Source: Fidelibacterota bacterium
GTDB taxonomy: Bacteria; Fidelibacterota; UBA8477; JABMPR01
Assembly: GCA_024278595.1 (NCBI GenBank)
Contig: JAJRSW010000004.1
Span: forward strand, 1-56,136
DNA length: 56,136 nt
Direction: 5' to 3'
Shown here: positions 1 to 9,142 of the stretch, piece by piece
How the letters are laid out: each line of letters opens with the position of its first letter
Numbering within the stretch: position 1 is the first letter of the stretch
Made by a program: the position numbers and the translations under genes
The notes under the pieces: generated by a model
Told to the model about the DNA's origin: nothing
Databases searched by the model: none
The model's input: only the letters and a program-made list of their open reading frames with translations

Positions 1-1
1 C

Positions 2-1660
2 CCCTGGACCGATGAGAACTTTGTGAAGCCTGATATGAAAGATCTGATCATTTACGAGACTTTGATCCGTGATTTTACCGAATCCGGGGATATTGCTGGA
101 ATGACCGCAAAACTGGATTATTTGACTGACCTGGGTATCAATGCCATTGAACTTTTACCCCCAACTGAGTTCCCGGGTGACAATTCCTGGGGTTATAATC
201 CCGCCTTCTTTATGGCTCTGGAGTCGTCCTATGGTACTCCAGATCAGCTTAAGGCATTTGTGGATGAAGCGCATAGCAGGGGGATCACAGTTTTGGTAGA
301 CCTGGTATTCAACCATGCAGATGGAACGTCCCCTTATGAACAGATGTATGGAGATGACTATGAGAATTCACCTTATATGCATGCCGAAGCGAATGCCTGG
401 GGCTTTCCGGATTTTGACCATGCCCGTGTCGGAACCCGTGCGTTAACGGCAGCAACGGTCCGCCATTGGATCCGTGAATACCATGTGGATGGATATCGCT
501 ATGACCATACGCCTGGAATTGGCTGGAGCGGGGCAACTGATTTTGGGGTAAGTTATTTCTCCAATCAAGCGTATCAGGAGAATACCGAAACCTATCAGAT
601 CGCTGAGCATTTTGCGCCTGATGTTGGCAGTTTAATCCTCACGACTCACATTGATTCTCACTGGCATGATGCCTTCCATGACCAGATGAAAGCCAATCTT
701 CGCCAAGGTCCATTCGAAGGTTCATCTTATGGGGATATGGATAAAACTGAGCGCGGGATCAGCTATGCTGCAGATGGCTTTCAGGATGCTGAAGCCTGTG
801 TGAATTACATAGAAAGTCACGATGAACAGCGCATCATTTTTGAAGCTCAAACCAATGGCCTGAGCTATGACCAGGCCTTAAATAAAGCTGAATTAGCAGC
901 TCAGGTGCTTTTTACCAGTACCGGAATTCCCATGTTTTATATGGGTGCTGAATTAGGGATGGATACCGAACGGACCCTGAGCCACAACCCTGTTCGCTGG
1001 TACTACCTGGATACACCTGAACTGGCTGCCCTGCATCTGAGCTATCAACAGTTGATCTGGCTCCGTCAAAACTATGCCGCCCTGCGATCTAATAATATTG
1101 ATGTGGTCTTTAAGTCCAATGCCCAGAAAGTGATCATTTATCACCGGACTCTGGATGAAGCTCCAGGTGTTGTGATCGCGGTCAATTTTAATAGCTCCGA
1201 TCAAGTTGTGGATCTGGAATTCCCCTGGGCTGGCACCTGGTATGAATATACACAGGATGATACGATCACCATCGAATCGAACTGGTATGGTTCCTATACC
1301 ATTCCAGCATCCTCAGCCCGGATATTCACTAACGAGCGGTATTGGGTTGCCGTGGATCAGTTCACAGTATTGCCTTTGGAGTATGCGCTGCACTCGGCAT
1401 TTCCTAATCCATTCAATCCCACCACAACCCTGCGCTTTGATCTTCCAGAAGCTGCTTCCGTGGGAATAAAGATATATGATGTCCAGGGTCGGGAAATCTG
1501 GACCATGGGCACTGAACCTGCCAGCTATCAAGCCGGTTCTCATACCATTCGTTGGAGCGGGGTAGATCATCAGGGTCGGACAATGGCCGCTGGAATTTAT
1601 TTTATTGAATTACAGACACCAGAGTTCCGTCAGGTTCAGAAGGTGATGCTGCTCAAATAA
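2..1660 (+). CDS. Secreted GH13 alpha-amylase-family enzyme with C-terminal sorting domain (5' partial)
   Basis: Glycoside hydrolase family 13 enzyme expected to act on alpha-glucans outside the cell or on its surface. The frame is open from base 2, so the true start lies upstream of the window. The GH13 signatures are in order: DLVFNH (about nt 299), GYRYDH with the likely nucleophile Asp at nt 503, the acid/base Glu of QIAEHF at nt 605, and ESHDEQ with the third carboxylate at nt 821. The opening KDLIIYETLIRDF is typical of alpha-amylases following an early-set/CBM48-like domain, which is probably what is missing. The last 95 residues (FPNPFNPTTTLRF onward, ending KVMLLK) are a Por/type IX secretion sorting domain of the FlgD-Ig-like type. 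The stop overlaps the next gene (TAATG), so the two are translationally coupled. The exact substrate is not readable. Confidence 0.9.
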   Translation, partial: PWTDENFVKPDMKDLIIYETLIRDFTESGDIAGMTAKLDYLTDLGINAIELLPPTEFPGDNSWGYNPAFFMALESSYGTPDQLKAFVDEAHSRGITVLVDLVFNHADGTSPYEQMYGDDYENSPYMHAEANAWGFPDFDHARVGTRALTAATVRHWIREYHVDGYRYDHTPGIGWSGATDFGVSYFSNQAYQENTETYQIAEHFAPDVGSLILTTHIDSHWHDAFHDQMKANLRQGPFEGSSYGDMDKTERGISYAADGFQDAEACVNYIESHDEQRIIFEAQTNGLSYDQALNKAELAAQVLFTSTGIPMFYMGAELGMDTERTLSHNPVRWYYLDTPELAALHLSYQQLIWLRQNYAALRSNNIDVVFKSNAQKVIIYHRTLDEAPGVVIAVNFNSSDQVVDLEFPWAGTWYEYTQDDTITIESNWYGSYTIPASSARIFTNERYWVAVDQFTVLPLEYALHSAFPNPFNPTTTLRFDLPEAASVGIKIYDVQGREIWTMGTEPASYQAGSHTIRWSGVDHQGRTMAAGIYFIELQTPEFRQVQKVMLLK

Positions 1661-4600
1661 TGTCGAGTAATTCATTTGCCAAGCTCTTCAGCACTGGGAT
1701 CAAGGGACAGTCCCAAAAGGATAAAAAAGCCATTAACGGCCCTCCAGGATTTCAAAAGATCATATTACTCCCCCTGATCCTATTCATGGTTGCCTGCAGC
1801 ACCGATCCCACACCACTCCTGCCCACGATGGAGCTGGAACCCGGCAGCCAACGCGAGGTCGCCTACACCGACAAACAGGACGCCTTTTGGGTCACTCGGG
1901 CAGGTGGCTATAATAATTCAGCATGGCAGGGCCTTACTGCTGCCAAACGTGCCTATTTTGAAGACCTCTTTATTACAGCAGATGGGACACTCTTGCCCAG
2001 AGAGCTGGCTTATGTCAGTGTTGATCCAGCAAAGCTGGTCCGGGATTACCCCGATCTTGGCATTCATGAGATCTGGACCCTCATTGATAATGAACGTACA
2101 TTGATGATTCAATTGGAGGCTGAAAAAGCCACTCACTGGAATATTCAACCAGCAATCCAGGGGGGCTCCAGTGCTGATGATTTCCAGATCACTACCACTG
2201 AACATACAATGCAGGTCCATATCAAGCGTCTGGCCAAAACCCCTGCCAGCTATCCATACCTGAATATCTGGTTTTCACAGCCTATGCATTGGCTGTCAGC
2301 AAGATCTCCGAAGTTACCCCTCTACAATGGATATCTGACTCAGAGTGCTGACTATTCCGCCTCTCACAAGCTGGTGATCGTGATCGCTCTCAGTCCTGAT
2401 TACCAAAGTATTGATCCGGCACCGGGCTGGATTGAGGCTGCCCGGAGCAAGCGTCAGGAAAGACTCATCAACCGCCTGGATCAAAGCAGCTTTAGCAGTA
2501 ACTCGGCAAAGCTGGACGCCGCTATTGCCTGGGCACATACATCTATTGATGCCCTGATCATGCACCAGTTGGGTCAGGGAATCTATGCCGGTTTACCCTG
2601 GTTTGATGATTATTGGGGTCGGGATACTTTTATCTCCTTTACCGGGGCTGTACTGGTAAGCGGTCAGTTTGAAGACGCCCGGCAGATCCTACTTGCCTTT
2701 GCTGATCTCCAAAACCTTGATGCTTCGGATCCCAACTATGGTCGGGTACCCAATCGAGCTCAACCGGAAGATATCATCTACAACACCACGGATGGAACTC
2801 CCTGGTTTGTTCGATCGGTTTGGGACTATTATCGCTATAGCGGGGATGAAGAATTCTTAAAGAAAGTATGGCCGGCAGTCCGCCGGGCTACCCAGGGAGC
2901 CTTACAGAACTGGACCGATAAATACGGGTTGCTACGGCATGCTGACGCCGATACCTGGATGGATGCCCGCGGTCCTGATGGTCCCTGGAGCCCGCGGGGA
3001 GATCGCGCCATTGATATTCAATTTATCTGGCGGGACCAGCTGGAGATCAGCCAACGACTTGCAGGAAAATATGGTGACACGGGGCTTGCCCAGGAGTCAC
3101 AGCAGACCTTGATAAAACTGGCGTTGGGACTTGAGCAATTCCGCTCCGGAGATGGTAGCTATCTGGTCGATCATCTAAATACTGATGGTTCCCAGGATAA
3201 ACAGATCAGACCCAATGTATTTCTGGTGCCTCCGCTGTTCCATGAGACCTGCGACTGGTTGAGTTTTAAAAAACTTGCCCCTCAACTGGTGACTGAAAAA
3301 GGGGTACTCTCCTTAAGTCAGGCTGATAATAATTTTCGTCCCTATCACCATTTACCTGGTTTATATGTCCAGGATGCGGCCTATCATAATGGCATCATCT
3401 GGACCTGGAATTCGGCGGCTACTATCACTCAGGCGATTCGCTTTCATCAATATCAATACGCTGAGGCTCTGTTTGATGGTCTCACAGACCAAATCCTAAA
3501 TCGGGGGGCTGTGGGAAGCATTGCCGAGTTGACAGACGCCTGGCCTAGGGAGGGTGTCACCCGGCTCTCCGGGACATTTACCCAGGCCTGGAGCATTGCT
3601 GAGTATCTACGCAGTTTTTACCAGGATATCCTGGGGATCCAACCTGATCTATCACGATCCACGGTCAGGATCGCCCCCAGGTTGTTGGCCGGAATGGAGC
3701 AGATCAGTTTCAGGGTGCCGGTTGGTTTAGATACCTGGGACATTGAGTATGCCGTAACAGAAACCAGCTTTGATATCGCCATCAATCGATCTCTTGATCT
3801 GGCCATCAACCTGTCCTTTGAATTAATATTTAACGGTACCTTACCCCGTCTTCAACTGCTTTGGGATCAACAGAATATTCATCTTCGTTATGAAAAACAG
3901 ATGGGACAATGGACTGTTCCCGGGAATTATCCTGATTATCAGGCAACGAATAAGACCATTGAAATAGCTATGAACAGCCTGGCTTTCTGTGTTCTTGATA
4001 CAACTCGAGATATCCCGGTATTAAAGGGACCGCAACACCGTTTACTTGATGAAACAGAAGTAATAGCTCATGGGGAAAGATTTAGCACCTGGCTGAAGAT
4101 GATTGATCCAGCAGGTGATGATCGAGGTGATCCAGGACATTATGTATATCCTTCCAATCCTCAGTTTGAGCCAGGGATCGTAGATATTCTTGAAATGCAA
4201 CTGGCTGAGGATAAAACAGCCTACCAATTCAAGCTCCAGTTTACCAATCTGGTCGATCCTGGTTGGCATCCCGAGTATGGTTATCAACTAACCTACACGG
4301 TGATCGGGATCAGTTATAACCCAAAAACGGGGACGACTGAAGTGGGTAAGAATTCTCAGGCTACCTTCAAAGCCGGGTTTAAAGCAGATCAGATCCTCTA
4401 TATCAGTGGGGGTATCCTGCTGGTGGATGATGAACATGAGCCCCAGGCCGAATACATGCCCCAGGGATCGACCGGCGCCATTGGTGATGCCAAGACAGAA
4501 ATAATCAGATTTTCATTACCCCGGGAGGTCTTTTTAGGCGACCTGAGAGACGCTCAATTTCAGATTGCGGTGGGCTGTCAGGATGACCATGGGGGGGCTG

Positions 4601-4719
4601 GTATCGGTGATTTTCGGGAGGTAAAAGCGCAAGTCGGTGGATGGGTCGGGGGTGGTAAACTTGACCCTGATGGTTCTAATGTTTATGATTGGTTGATCAG
4701 TGAGAAAGCTGGTGAATAG
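1660..4719 (+). CDS. Debranching/glucoamylase-type lipoprotein with glucodextranase-like C-terminal module
   Basis: Large surface or periplasmic glycosidase of the (alpha/alpha)6-barrel class (amylo-alpha-1,6-glucosidase, GH133/GH15-like). The lipobox MVAC puts the lipidated Cys at residue 46, after an unusually long n-region. No other ATG lies between the start and the hydrophobic stretch, so the overlapping ATG at 1660 is kept. The catalytic barrel runs from about residue 284 to 690 and includes LPWFDDYWGRDTF and the debranching-enzyme motif around GRVPNR. Residues about 815-1015 resemble the C-terminal binding module of glucodextranase (DPAGDDRGDPGHYVYPS at its start, GIGDFREV and SNVYDWL near its end). 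With the amylase in front it forms an alpha-glucan degrading pair. Linkage specificity (alpha-1,6 or alpha-1,4) cannot be told from sequence. Confidence 0.82.
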   Translation: MSSNSFAKLFSTGIKGQSQKDKKAINGPPGFQKIILLPLILFMVACSTDPTPLLPTMELEPGSQREVAYTDKQDAFWVTRAGGYNNSAWQGLTAAKRAYFEDLFITADGTLLPRELAYVSVDPAKLVRDYPDLGIHEIWTLIDNERTLMIQLEAEKATHWNIQPAIQGGSSADDFQITTTEHTMQVHIKRLAKTPASYPYLNIWFSQPMHWLSARSPKLPLYNGYLTQSADYSASHKLVIVIALSPDYQSIDPAPGWIEAARSKRQERLINRLDQSSFSSNSAKLDAAIAWAHTSIDALIMHQLGQGIYAGLPWFDDYWGRDTFISFTGAVLVSGQFEDARQILLAFADLQNLDASDPNYGRVPNRAQPEDIIYNTTDGTPWFVRSVWDYYRYSGDEEFLKKVWPAVRRATQGALQNWTDKYGLLRHADADTWMDARGPDGPWSPRGDRAIDIQFIWRDQLEISQRLAGKYGDTGLAQESQQTLIKLALGLEQFRSGDGSYLVDHLNTDGSQDKQIRPNVFLVPPLFHETCDWLSFKKLAPQLVTEKGVLSLSQADNNFRPYHHLPGLYVQDAAYHNGIIWTWNSAATITQAIRFHQYQYAEALFDGLTDQILNRGAVGSIAELTDAWPREGVTRLSGTFTQAWSIAEYLRSFYQDILGIQPDLSRSTVRIAPRLLAGMEQISFRVPVGLDTWDIEYAVTETSFDIAINRSLDLAINLSFELIFNGTLPRLQLLWDQQNIHLRYEKQMGQWTVPGNYPDYQATNKTIEIAMNSLAFCVLDTTRDIPVLKGPQHRLLDETEVIAHGERFSTWLKMIDPAGDDRGDPGHYVYPSNPQFEPGIVDILEMQLAEDKTAYQFKLQFTNLVDPGWHPEYGYQLTYTVIGISYNPKTGTTEVGKNSQATFKAGFKADQILYISGGILLVDDEHEPQAEYMPQGSTGAIGDAKTEIIRFSLPREVFLGDLRDAQFQIAVGCQDDHGGAGIGDFREVKAQVGGWVGGGKLDPDGSNVYDWLISEKAGE

Positions 4720-4816
4720 AACAGCTGCCACAGCAAAATCGATATTTTGTGGTGAACTCTGAAAAAATAATGGCATATTGGAGAATGAAAATGATTAAGG
4801 GAAAGAAAGGGATCGA

Positions 4817-5083
4817 ATGAAAGCAGTCTGGTTGGCTTTTGGCGCCATATTTATCGCGGAACTGGGGGATAAGACCCAACTGGCGATCCTGGCCCTGACT
4901 GGGCGAGGATACTCGGCCTGGGCCGTTTTTTTGGGTTCAATGTTGGCCTTTGCGGTACTCACTGGGATCGCAGTTCTCATTGGAGATTGGGTTCAGGCTC
5001 GAATCCCAACCGAGACCATCAGCAAGATCGCAGGTGCCAGTTTTGTGACTATCGGTGTCTTGATGTGGTTCGGAAAAATTTAA
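4817..5083 (+). CDS. Half-size UPF0016/GDT1-family cation transporter
   Basis: Small membrane protein of 88 residues with three hydrophobic segments and one copy of the family motif E-x-G-D-K-T (AELGDKTQLA, residues 14-23). Members of UPF0016 (Gdt1/TMEM165/Mnx) export Mn2+ or exchange Ca2+/Mn2+ for H+. Most carry two such motifs in one polypeptide; this one has a single repeat, so it must dimerise or pair with a second half. No second half-gene is adjacent. It is preceded by GGGAAAGAAAGG as a ribosome site and is 22 bp from the HMA-domain gene, suggesting an operon devoted to metal homeostasis. Confidence 0.8.
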   Translation: MKAVWLAFGAIFIAELGDKTQLAILALTGRGYSAWAVFLGSMLAFAVLTGIAVLIGDWVQARIPTETISKIAGASFVTIGVLMWFGKI

Positions 5084-5105
5084 GCTGGTAAAAGGAGTCA
5101 ATATT

Positions 5106-5665
<560 letters not shown>

Positions 5666-5779
5666 GAATATTAACGTGTACAGTCGCAAAATCTTGGGAC
5701 TCTACAATCCAAATATAGCAATACTTTTTGATAGCCCAAATAGGCCCCAAAAATGACACTAAAACGAAAGGTAAACATA

Positions 5780-6145
5780 ATGAAATATCTAATATTAAGT
5801 GTATTGGCTGCATTACTCCTGATCAGTTGTGGCAGTGACAAAACACCGGCAGCCAAGGCAGATGCCTCAATGGCCAAACCTGAATCTCATGCTCAGACGG
5901 ATGGTGAAAAAATGATCTACTTCACCTGTCCCATGGAGTCGCATAAACATATCCATAGTACAGAACCAGGATCATGCTCTGAATGCAATATGGCTCTGAT
6001 CCCGGCTGTGATCACCAGTGAAGACGAACATGAGTTTTATGGATGTCCCATGGAGATTCACAGTCATGTCCGGCAGGCTGCTCCTGGACGTTGCGCAGAA
6101 TGCAACATGGAATTGAAACCCATGCGCTTGAAAAGATCAGCCTAG
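5780..6145 (+). CDS. Lipoprotein with two heavy-metal-binding (YHS-like, CPM-x2-H) domains
   Basis: Exported lipoprotein of 121 residues. The start at 5780 is preferred over an in-frame ATG 27 bases earlier because AAAGG sits upstream of it and because it gives a proper signal peptide ending in the lipobox LISC. Two similar metal-binding modules follow, each with Y/F-x-C-P-M-E-x-H and P-G-x-C-x-x-C-N-M-x-L-x-P (FTCPMESH with CSECNMALIP; YGCPMEIH with CAECNMELKP). Such domains occur in copper/heavy-metal efflux proteins (CusB-like adaptors, CopB-like ATPases). Here they form a free-standing double-domain lipoprotein, probably a periplasmic metal buffer. It completes the small metal group starting at 4.8 kb. 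Confidence 0.82.
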   Translation: MKYLILSVLAALLLISCGSDKTPAAKADASMAKPESHAQTDGEKMIYFTCPMESHKHIHSTEPGSCSECNMALIPAVITSEDEHEFYGCPMEIHSHVRQAAPGRCAECNMELKPMRLKRSA

Positions 6146-6360
6146 TGTTCAGTCAACCTTGACGCTACCGCAGAAAGTCCCTCTCGCAGAGTATTGTTAT
6201 TTATAGGTTTAGGTATAATTGTCATAAGTTGTAGTATTTATTACACATAGGGTATATTCCGTGTTTTTACAAATCCTTTTTACGAGGGCGTCAACCTTGT
6301 AGTGTGTGAAAAGTCGCAGGAGTTTTTGATTGATAACAAGGCAAATATTTTCAGCATAGC
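6144..6360 (+). repeat. Dispersed repeat family F, copy 1, interrupted by the MITE
   Basis: The segments 6144-6160 and 6299-6360 together align, without a length change over the first 38 bases, to the reverse complement of about 9632-9705. Shared blocks include AGTGTT-x-AGTCA, AAGTCGCAG, a TTG-x-TA-x-CA-x-GGC stretch and TTTCA-x-CATAGC. The MITE at 6161-6292 plus one AACCTT is the only insertion. The right-hand half of the dyad seen in the 9.6 kb copy is less clear here. Confidence 0.5.
6161..6292 (+). mobile_element. MITE family A, copy 1 (132 bp)
   Basis: Short non-coding element with inverted ends: GACGCTACCGCAGAAAG on the left, and on the right CTTTTTACGAGGGCGTC, whose reverse complement starts GACGCCCTCGTAAAAAG. 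It is flanked by a perfect 6-bp direct repeat AACCTT (6155-6160 and 6293-6298). The interior is AT-rich and closely matches the outer parts of the copy at 11824-12086. It has no coding capacity, so it would depend on a transposase encoded elsewhere. It interrupts a family F element (see 6144-6360). Confidence 0.75.
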
Positions 6361-6379
6361 CTTGGCCGGCATTATTCAT

Positions 6380-6478
6380 GAATTATTGCCACGAAGCCAT
6401 TAAGCCACGAAGATTATTATTTTTTTTAAAACTTTGTGTCTCGTGACTTAGTGGCTATGAATTATTCAGACTAAAGCT
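6380..6478. repeat. CCAC(A/G)AAG inverted-repeat element, copy 1
   Basis: About 100 bp with complementary arms: GCCACGAAGCCATTAAGCC on the left and ACTTTGTGTCTCGTGACTTA followed by GTGGC on the right, separated by an A/T run. A related element with CCACAAAG arms lies at 18842-19008. Similar CCACGAAGACAC-type repeats are common in environmental bacterial genomes. The remainder of the gap up to 6701 shows only a small hairpin (CCACCT/AGGTGG near 6654-6666) and no convincing gene. Confidence 0.5.
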
Positions 6479-6701
6479 GTCTTCAGGGAGCTTTCGTCTT
6501 CATTTATTCAGATTAATGTATGTCAAATAGGGATCCAAACTGGTTTCAGTGGCGAGAGTAAGCCGGAAATCAATTTTTGTTTTGATTTGCATAGGTGTGG
6601 ATTAACATCGCATGAAATCTGTTATCGAAACATGATGGTAGTAAAACGACTTCCACCTCAGGTGGGGGCTGGAGCCATCACTGAATAAAAGGACTCTGCT
6701 T

Positions 6702-7025
6702 ATGCAAGACGCTCTGAATCTGCTCACGAGTAACCCGCTTTACATGGTCGTTGCTGGCATCGTATTATTTGGCATTTTCATATTTTTATTAAAAAAAGTA
6801 TTCAAATTGGCCATGATTCTCATCATTGCAACATTGGCCTATGGCGGTTACCTGTATATGACTGAAGATGATCCCATGAAGGTGATCCAGCAAAAACTGG
6901 ATAAAGGGAAGTCTGCTGTCGGCGGTATTGATGAAGCCACTAAGGGTATGCGTAGAGATGCCATTGATAAAATGATCGATGATGTGGATAAAAAACTCAA
7001 GGAAGCGGCTAAAAAGCGGAAATAA
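6702..7025 (+). CDS. Hypothetical membrane protein with charged amphipathic tail
   Basis: 107 residues, function not recognised. Residues about 13-50 hold two closely spaced hydrophobic segments split by a short basic stretch (LLKKVFKL). From residue 55 on the protein is soluble and highly charged, with a predicted helical, possibly coiled-coil, Lys/Asp-rich end (MIDDVDKKLKEAAKKRK). The topology would place a cytoplasmic helical tail below a membrane hairpin. It stands alone: repeats lie on both sides and no operon partner is near. Codon use looks ordinary and the frame is intact, so I regard it as a real gene. Confidence 0.6.
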   Translation: MQDALNLLTSNPLYMVVAGIVLFGIFIFLLKKVFKLAMILIIATLAYGGYLYMTEDDPMKVIQQKLDKGKSAVGGIDEATKGMRRDAIDKMIDDVDKKLKEAAKKRK

Positions 7026-7124
7026 ATCCCGGTCTAAGCTTTACCCCTAACCGGTTCTTTTGCTAGAATCTAGGATTGCCACACTCTTCCCGCACAGTGC
7101 TGAAAAGTACTGTAGTGAGTGAGT

Positions 7125-7269
7125 TGATACGGTGGCGTCAAGCTTTAAATTTGAAGCATAAGGGTGGCTATGGTGAAATATTAAGTGTGCCACACTGAGT
7201 TCATCGAAGTGCAGTAAAACTGGAAAATGTGAAGAGTATACCGCGCATTCTGAAGTGAAACTGGTATTA
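7125..7269 (+). repeat. Dispersed inverted-end repeat family C, copy 1
   Basis: Intergenic element of about 145 bp. Its core, from CTGAGTTCATCGAAGTGCAG through a TACCGCGC block to the closing GGTATTA, matches the copies at 42319-42494 (same strand) and 11694-12150 (opposite strand). It starts with TGATAC and ends with GGTATTA, which are partly complementary. No coding content was seen in the surrounding gap 7026-7345. Confidence 0.6.
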
Positions 7270-7345
7270 CTCTGCATCTTGATTTCAGTCAATCCTATCC
7301 GGCCAGCTTGATATTCTTGGGTAATGCAGCAGAAAATGGGAGTGG

Positions 7346-8161
7346 TCAGACAGTATTCCTGGCCTGGTGGGATTGCTTGATATCCTCCAGGTCGCCGCGA
7401 GGAATGGCGGCAATAAGACGTTTGGTGTAATCAGTCTGGGGATGCTGGTAAACCTTATCGGCCTGGTCCAGTTCTTCGATCTTACCTTCGTTCATGACCA
7501 CCATACGATCTGACATGAATTTTACCACCGACAGGTCATGAGAAATGAAGATATAGGTTAAGCCGAATTCATCCCGAAGTTCATTCAACAGATTAAGTAC
7601 TTGCGCCTGCACGGACACATCCAGAGCCGAAACAGCTTCATCACAGATCACGAACTCCGGCTGGACAGCCAGTGCTCTGGCAATACAGATACGCTGTCTC
7701 TGACCACCTGAAAACTCGTGGGGGTAACGATTATAATGCGCCGGGTCAAGGCTTACCCGTTCCAGTAATTCCTGTACTTTCCGGCGTCTCTGAGCATCAT
7801 CAGCATGCAGGTTATGAACTTGCATGGGCTCAATAATGGCAGAGCCGATGGTGATCCGTGGGTCGAGCGATGAATAGGGATCCTGAAAAATAATCTGGAT
7901 CCTCCTCCGAATACCCCGAAGCTCATCACTCTTGATATTTGTGATATCATTCCCGTAAAAACTGATCTTGCCGGCAGTTGGTTCGATGAGCCGCAGGATC
8001 GTGCGACCCAGAGTGGTTTTACCGCAACCGGATTCTCCTACCAGACCAAGGGTCTCTCCTGGATAGACATCAAAACTGACATCATCCACCGCCTTGACAT
8101 GGTCAACCACCTTGCTGAACAGACCCTCCCGGATGGGAAAATAGGTTTTCAAATGACTCAC
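7346..8161 (-). CDS. Peptide/oligopeptide ABC transporter ATPase, OppF/DppF type (start disrupted)
   Basis: Cytoplasmic ATPase subunit of an Opp/Dpp-type importer. Walker A is GESGCGKTT, the signature is EFSGGQRQR, Walker B is [12 protein letters not shown], and the switch His is in FISHDLS. The C-terminal region with [15 protein letters not shown] is the OppF oligopeptide-transporter extension. The GTG at 8161 gives [13 protein letters not shown] and removes the first beta strand (PILSV) that the frame still encodes upstream. No ATG occurs in frame between here and the OppD stop at 8243-8245. An ATG at 8196 with GAGGAA before it would give a natural N-terminus if the G5 run (plus strand 8171-8175) had one more base. 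I suspect an indel or a non-standard start. No permease or binding-protein genes are adjacent. Confidence 0.85.
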   Translation of the reverse strand: MSHLKTYFPIREGLFSKVVDHVKAVDDVSFDVYPGETLGLVGESGCGKTTLGRTILRLIEPTAGKISFYGNDITNIKSDELRGIRRRIQIIFQDPYSSLDPRITIGSAIIEPMQVHNLHADDAQRRRKVQELLERVSLDPAHYNRYPHEFSGGQRQRICIARALAVQPEFVICDEAVSALDVSVQAQVLNLLNELRDEFGLTYIFISHDLSVVKFMSDRMVVMNEGKIEELDQADKVYQHPQTDYTKRLIAAIPRGDLEDIKQSHQARNTV

Positions 8162-8242
8162 ACTTAGAATGGGGGACTGGGCATAGAGAGCTTCATGGCG
8201 TTTTGCTGTTTCCTCAGGGGAGATGATGAGATTATGAATGGT

Positions 8243-9142
8243 TTAATCCACTGACTTTTTCAGCTCGATCATTTCTCCTGAATCAGTCTCTTCCATAAAG
8301 TCAGAGATGGTGGGAAGTAATTTTAAACGGTGGTGGAGTGGGGGACGACAGGCCAGCAAGCCCTTGGTATATGGGTGCTGTGGATTGGAAAATATTTCCC
8401 AGACTGATCCCTGCTCGACGATCTTCCCTTTGTACATCACCACTACATGATCTGCGATCTCGGCAATGACACCCAGATCATGGGTGATAAAAATAATACC
8501 CATATCATGGCTGTCTCGCAGCTTGCGCATGAGATCCAAAATTGTGGCCTGGACGGTGACATCCAGTGCTGTTGTCGGTTCATCGGCAATGAGAATACGC
8601 GGGTTACAGGACATTGCCATTGCGATCATCACCCGTTGTTTCTGGCCACCGGAAAGCTGATGGGGGTATGACTCAATAATATTTTCAGGACGGGGCAATT
8701 CTACTTCTACGAAAAGTTCCAGAGTCCTGGCCCGGGCCTGTTTTTTATTCATTTTTTCATGGAGTATCAAGGCTTCCATGACCTGGTCACCGCAGGTAAA
8801 CACGGGATTCAAAGAGGTCATGGGCTCCTGGAATATCATTGCGATTTCATTGCCCCTGAATTCACGCATCTCATGCTCAGATACCTTGGTGAGATCCACC
8901 AGGCCTTTTGTGCGGGAATGATACATGAGACGGCCACCAACAATGCGTCCCGGCGGATTTGGAATCAGGCGCATGAGGGACAGGGAGGTTACGGACTTAC
9001 CGGACCCTGACTCACCTACGACACCAACTGTCCGGCCTTTTTCAAGACTGAAACTGACCTTATCCACAGCTTTGACCACACCTTCATCAGTGGTAAAGAT
9101 GGTTTCCAATTCATGAATCTCAGCAAGCGTATTCTCTGACAT
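8243..9142 (-). CDS. Peptide/oligopeptide ABC transporter ATPase, OppD/DppD type
   Basis: First ATPase of the pair, about 299 residues. The start at 9142 (MSENTLAEIHELETIF) was chosen because family members begin just before this first strand; the frame is open further upstream but encodes nothing family-like. Walker A GESGSGKSV, signature QLSGGQKQR, Walker B ILIADEPTTALD and the switch FITHDLG are intact. The C-terminal HPYTKGLLACRP motif is typical of OppD/DppD. These subunits power uptake of di- and oligopeptides through OppBC permeases, which are not in this window. The stop TAA at 8243-8245 is in the same frame as the OppF coding sequence downstream. Confidence 0.88.
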   Translation of the reverse strand: MSENTLAEIHELETIFTTDEGVVKAVDKVSFSLEKGRTVGVVGESGSGKSVTSLSLMRLIPNPPGRIVGGRLMYHSRTKGLVDLTKVSEHEMREFRGNEIAMIFQEPMTSLNPVFTCGDQVMEALILHEKMNKKQARARTLELFVEVELPRPENIIESYPHQLSGGQKQRVMIAMAMSCNPRILIADEPTTALDVTVQATILDLMRKLRDSHDMGIIFITHDLGVIAEIADHVVVMYKGKIVEQGSVWEIFSNPQHPYTKGLLACRPPLHHRLKLLPTISDFMEETDSGEMIELKKSVD

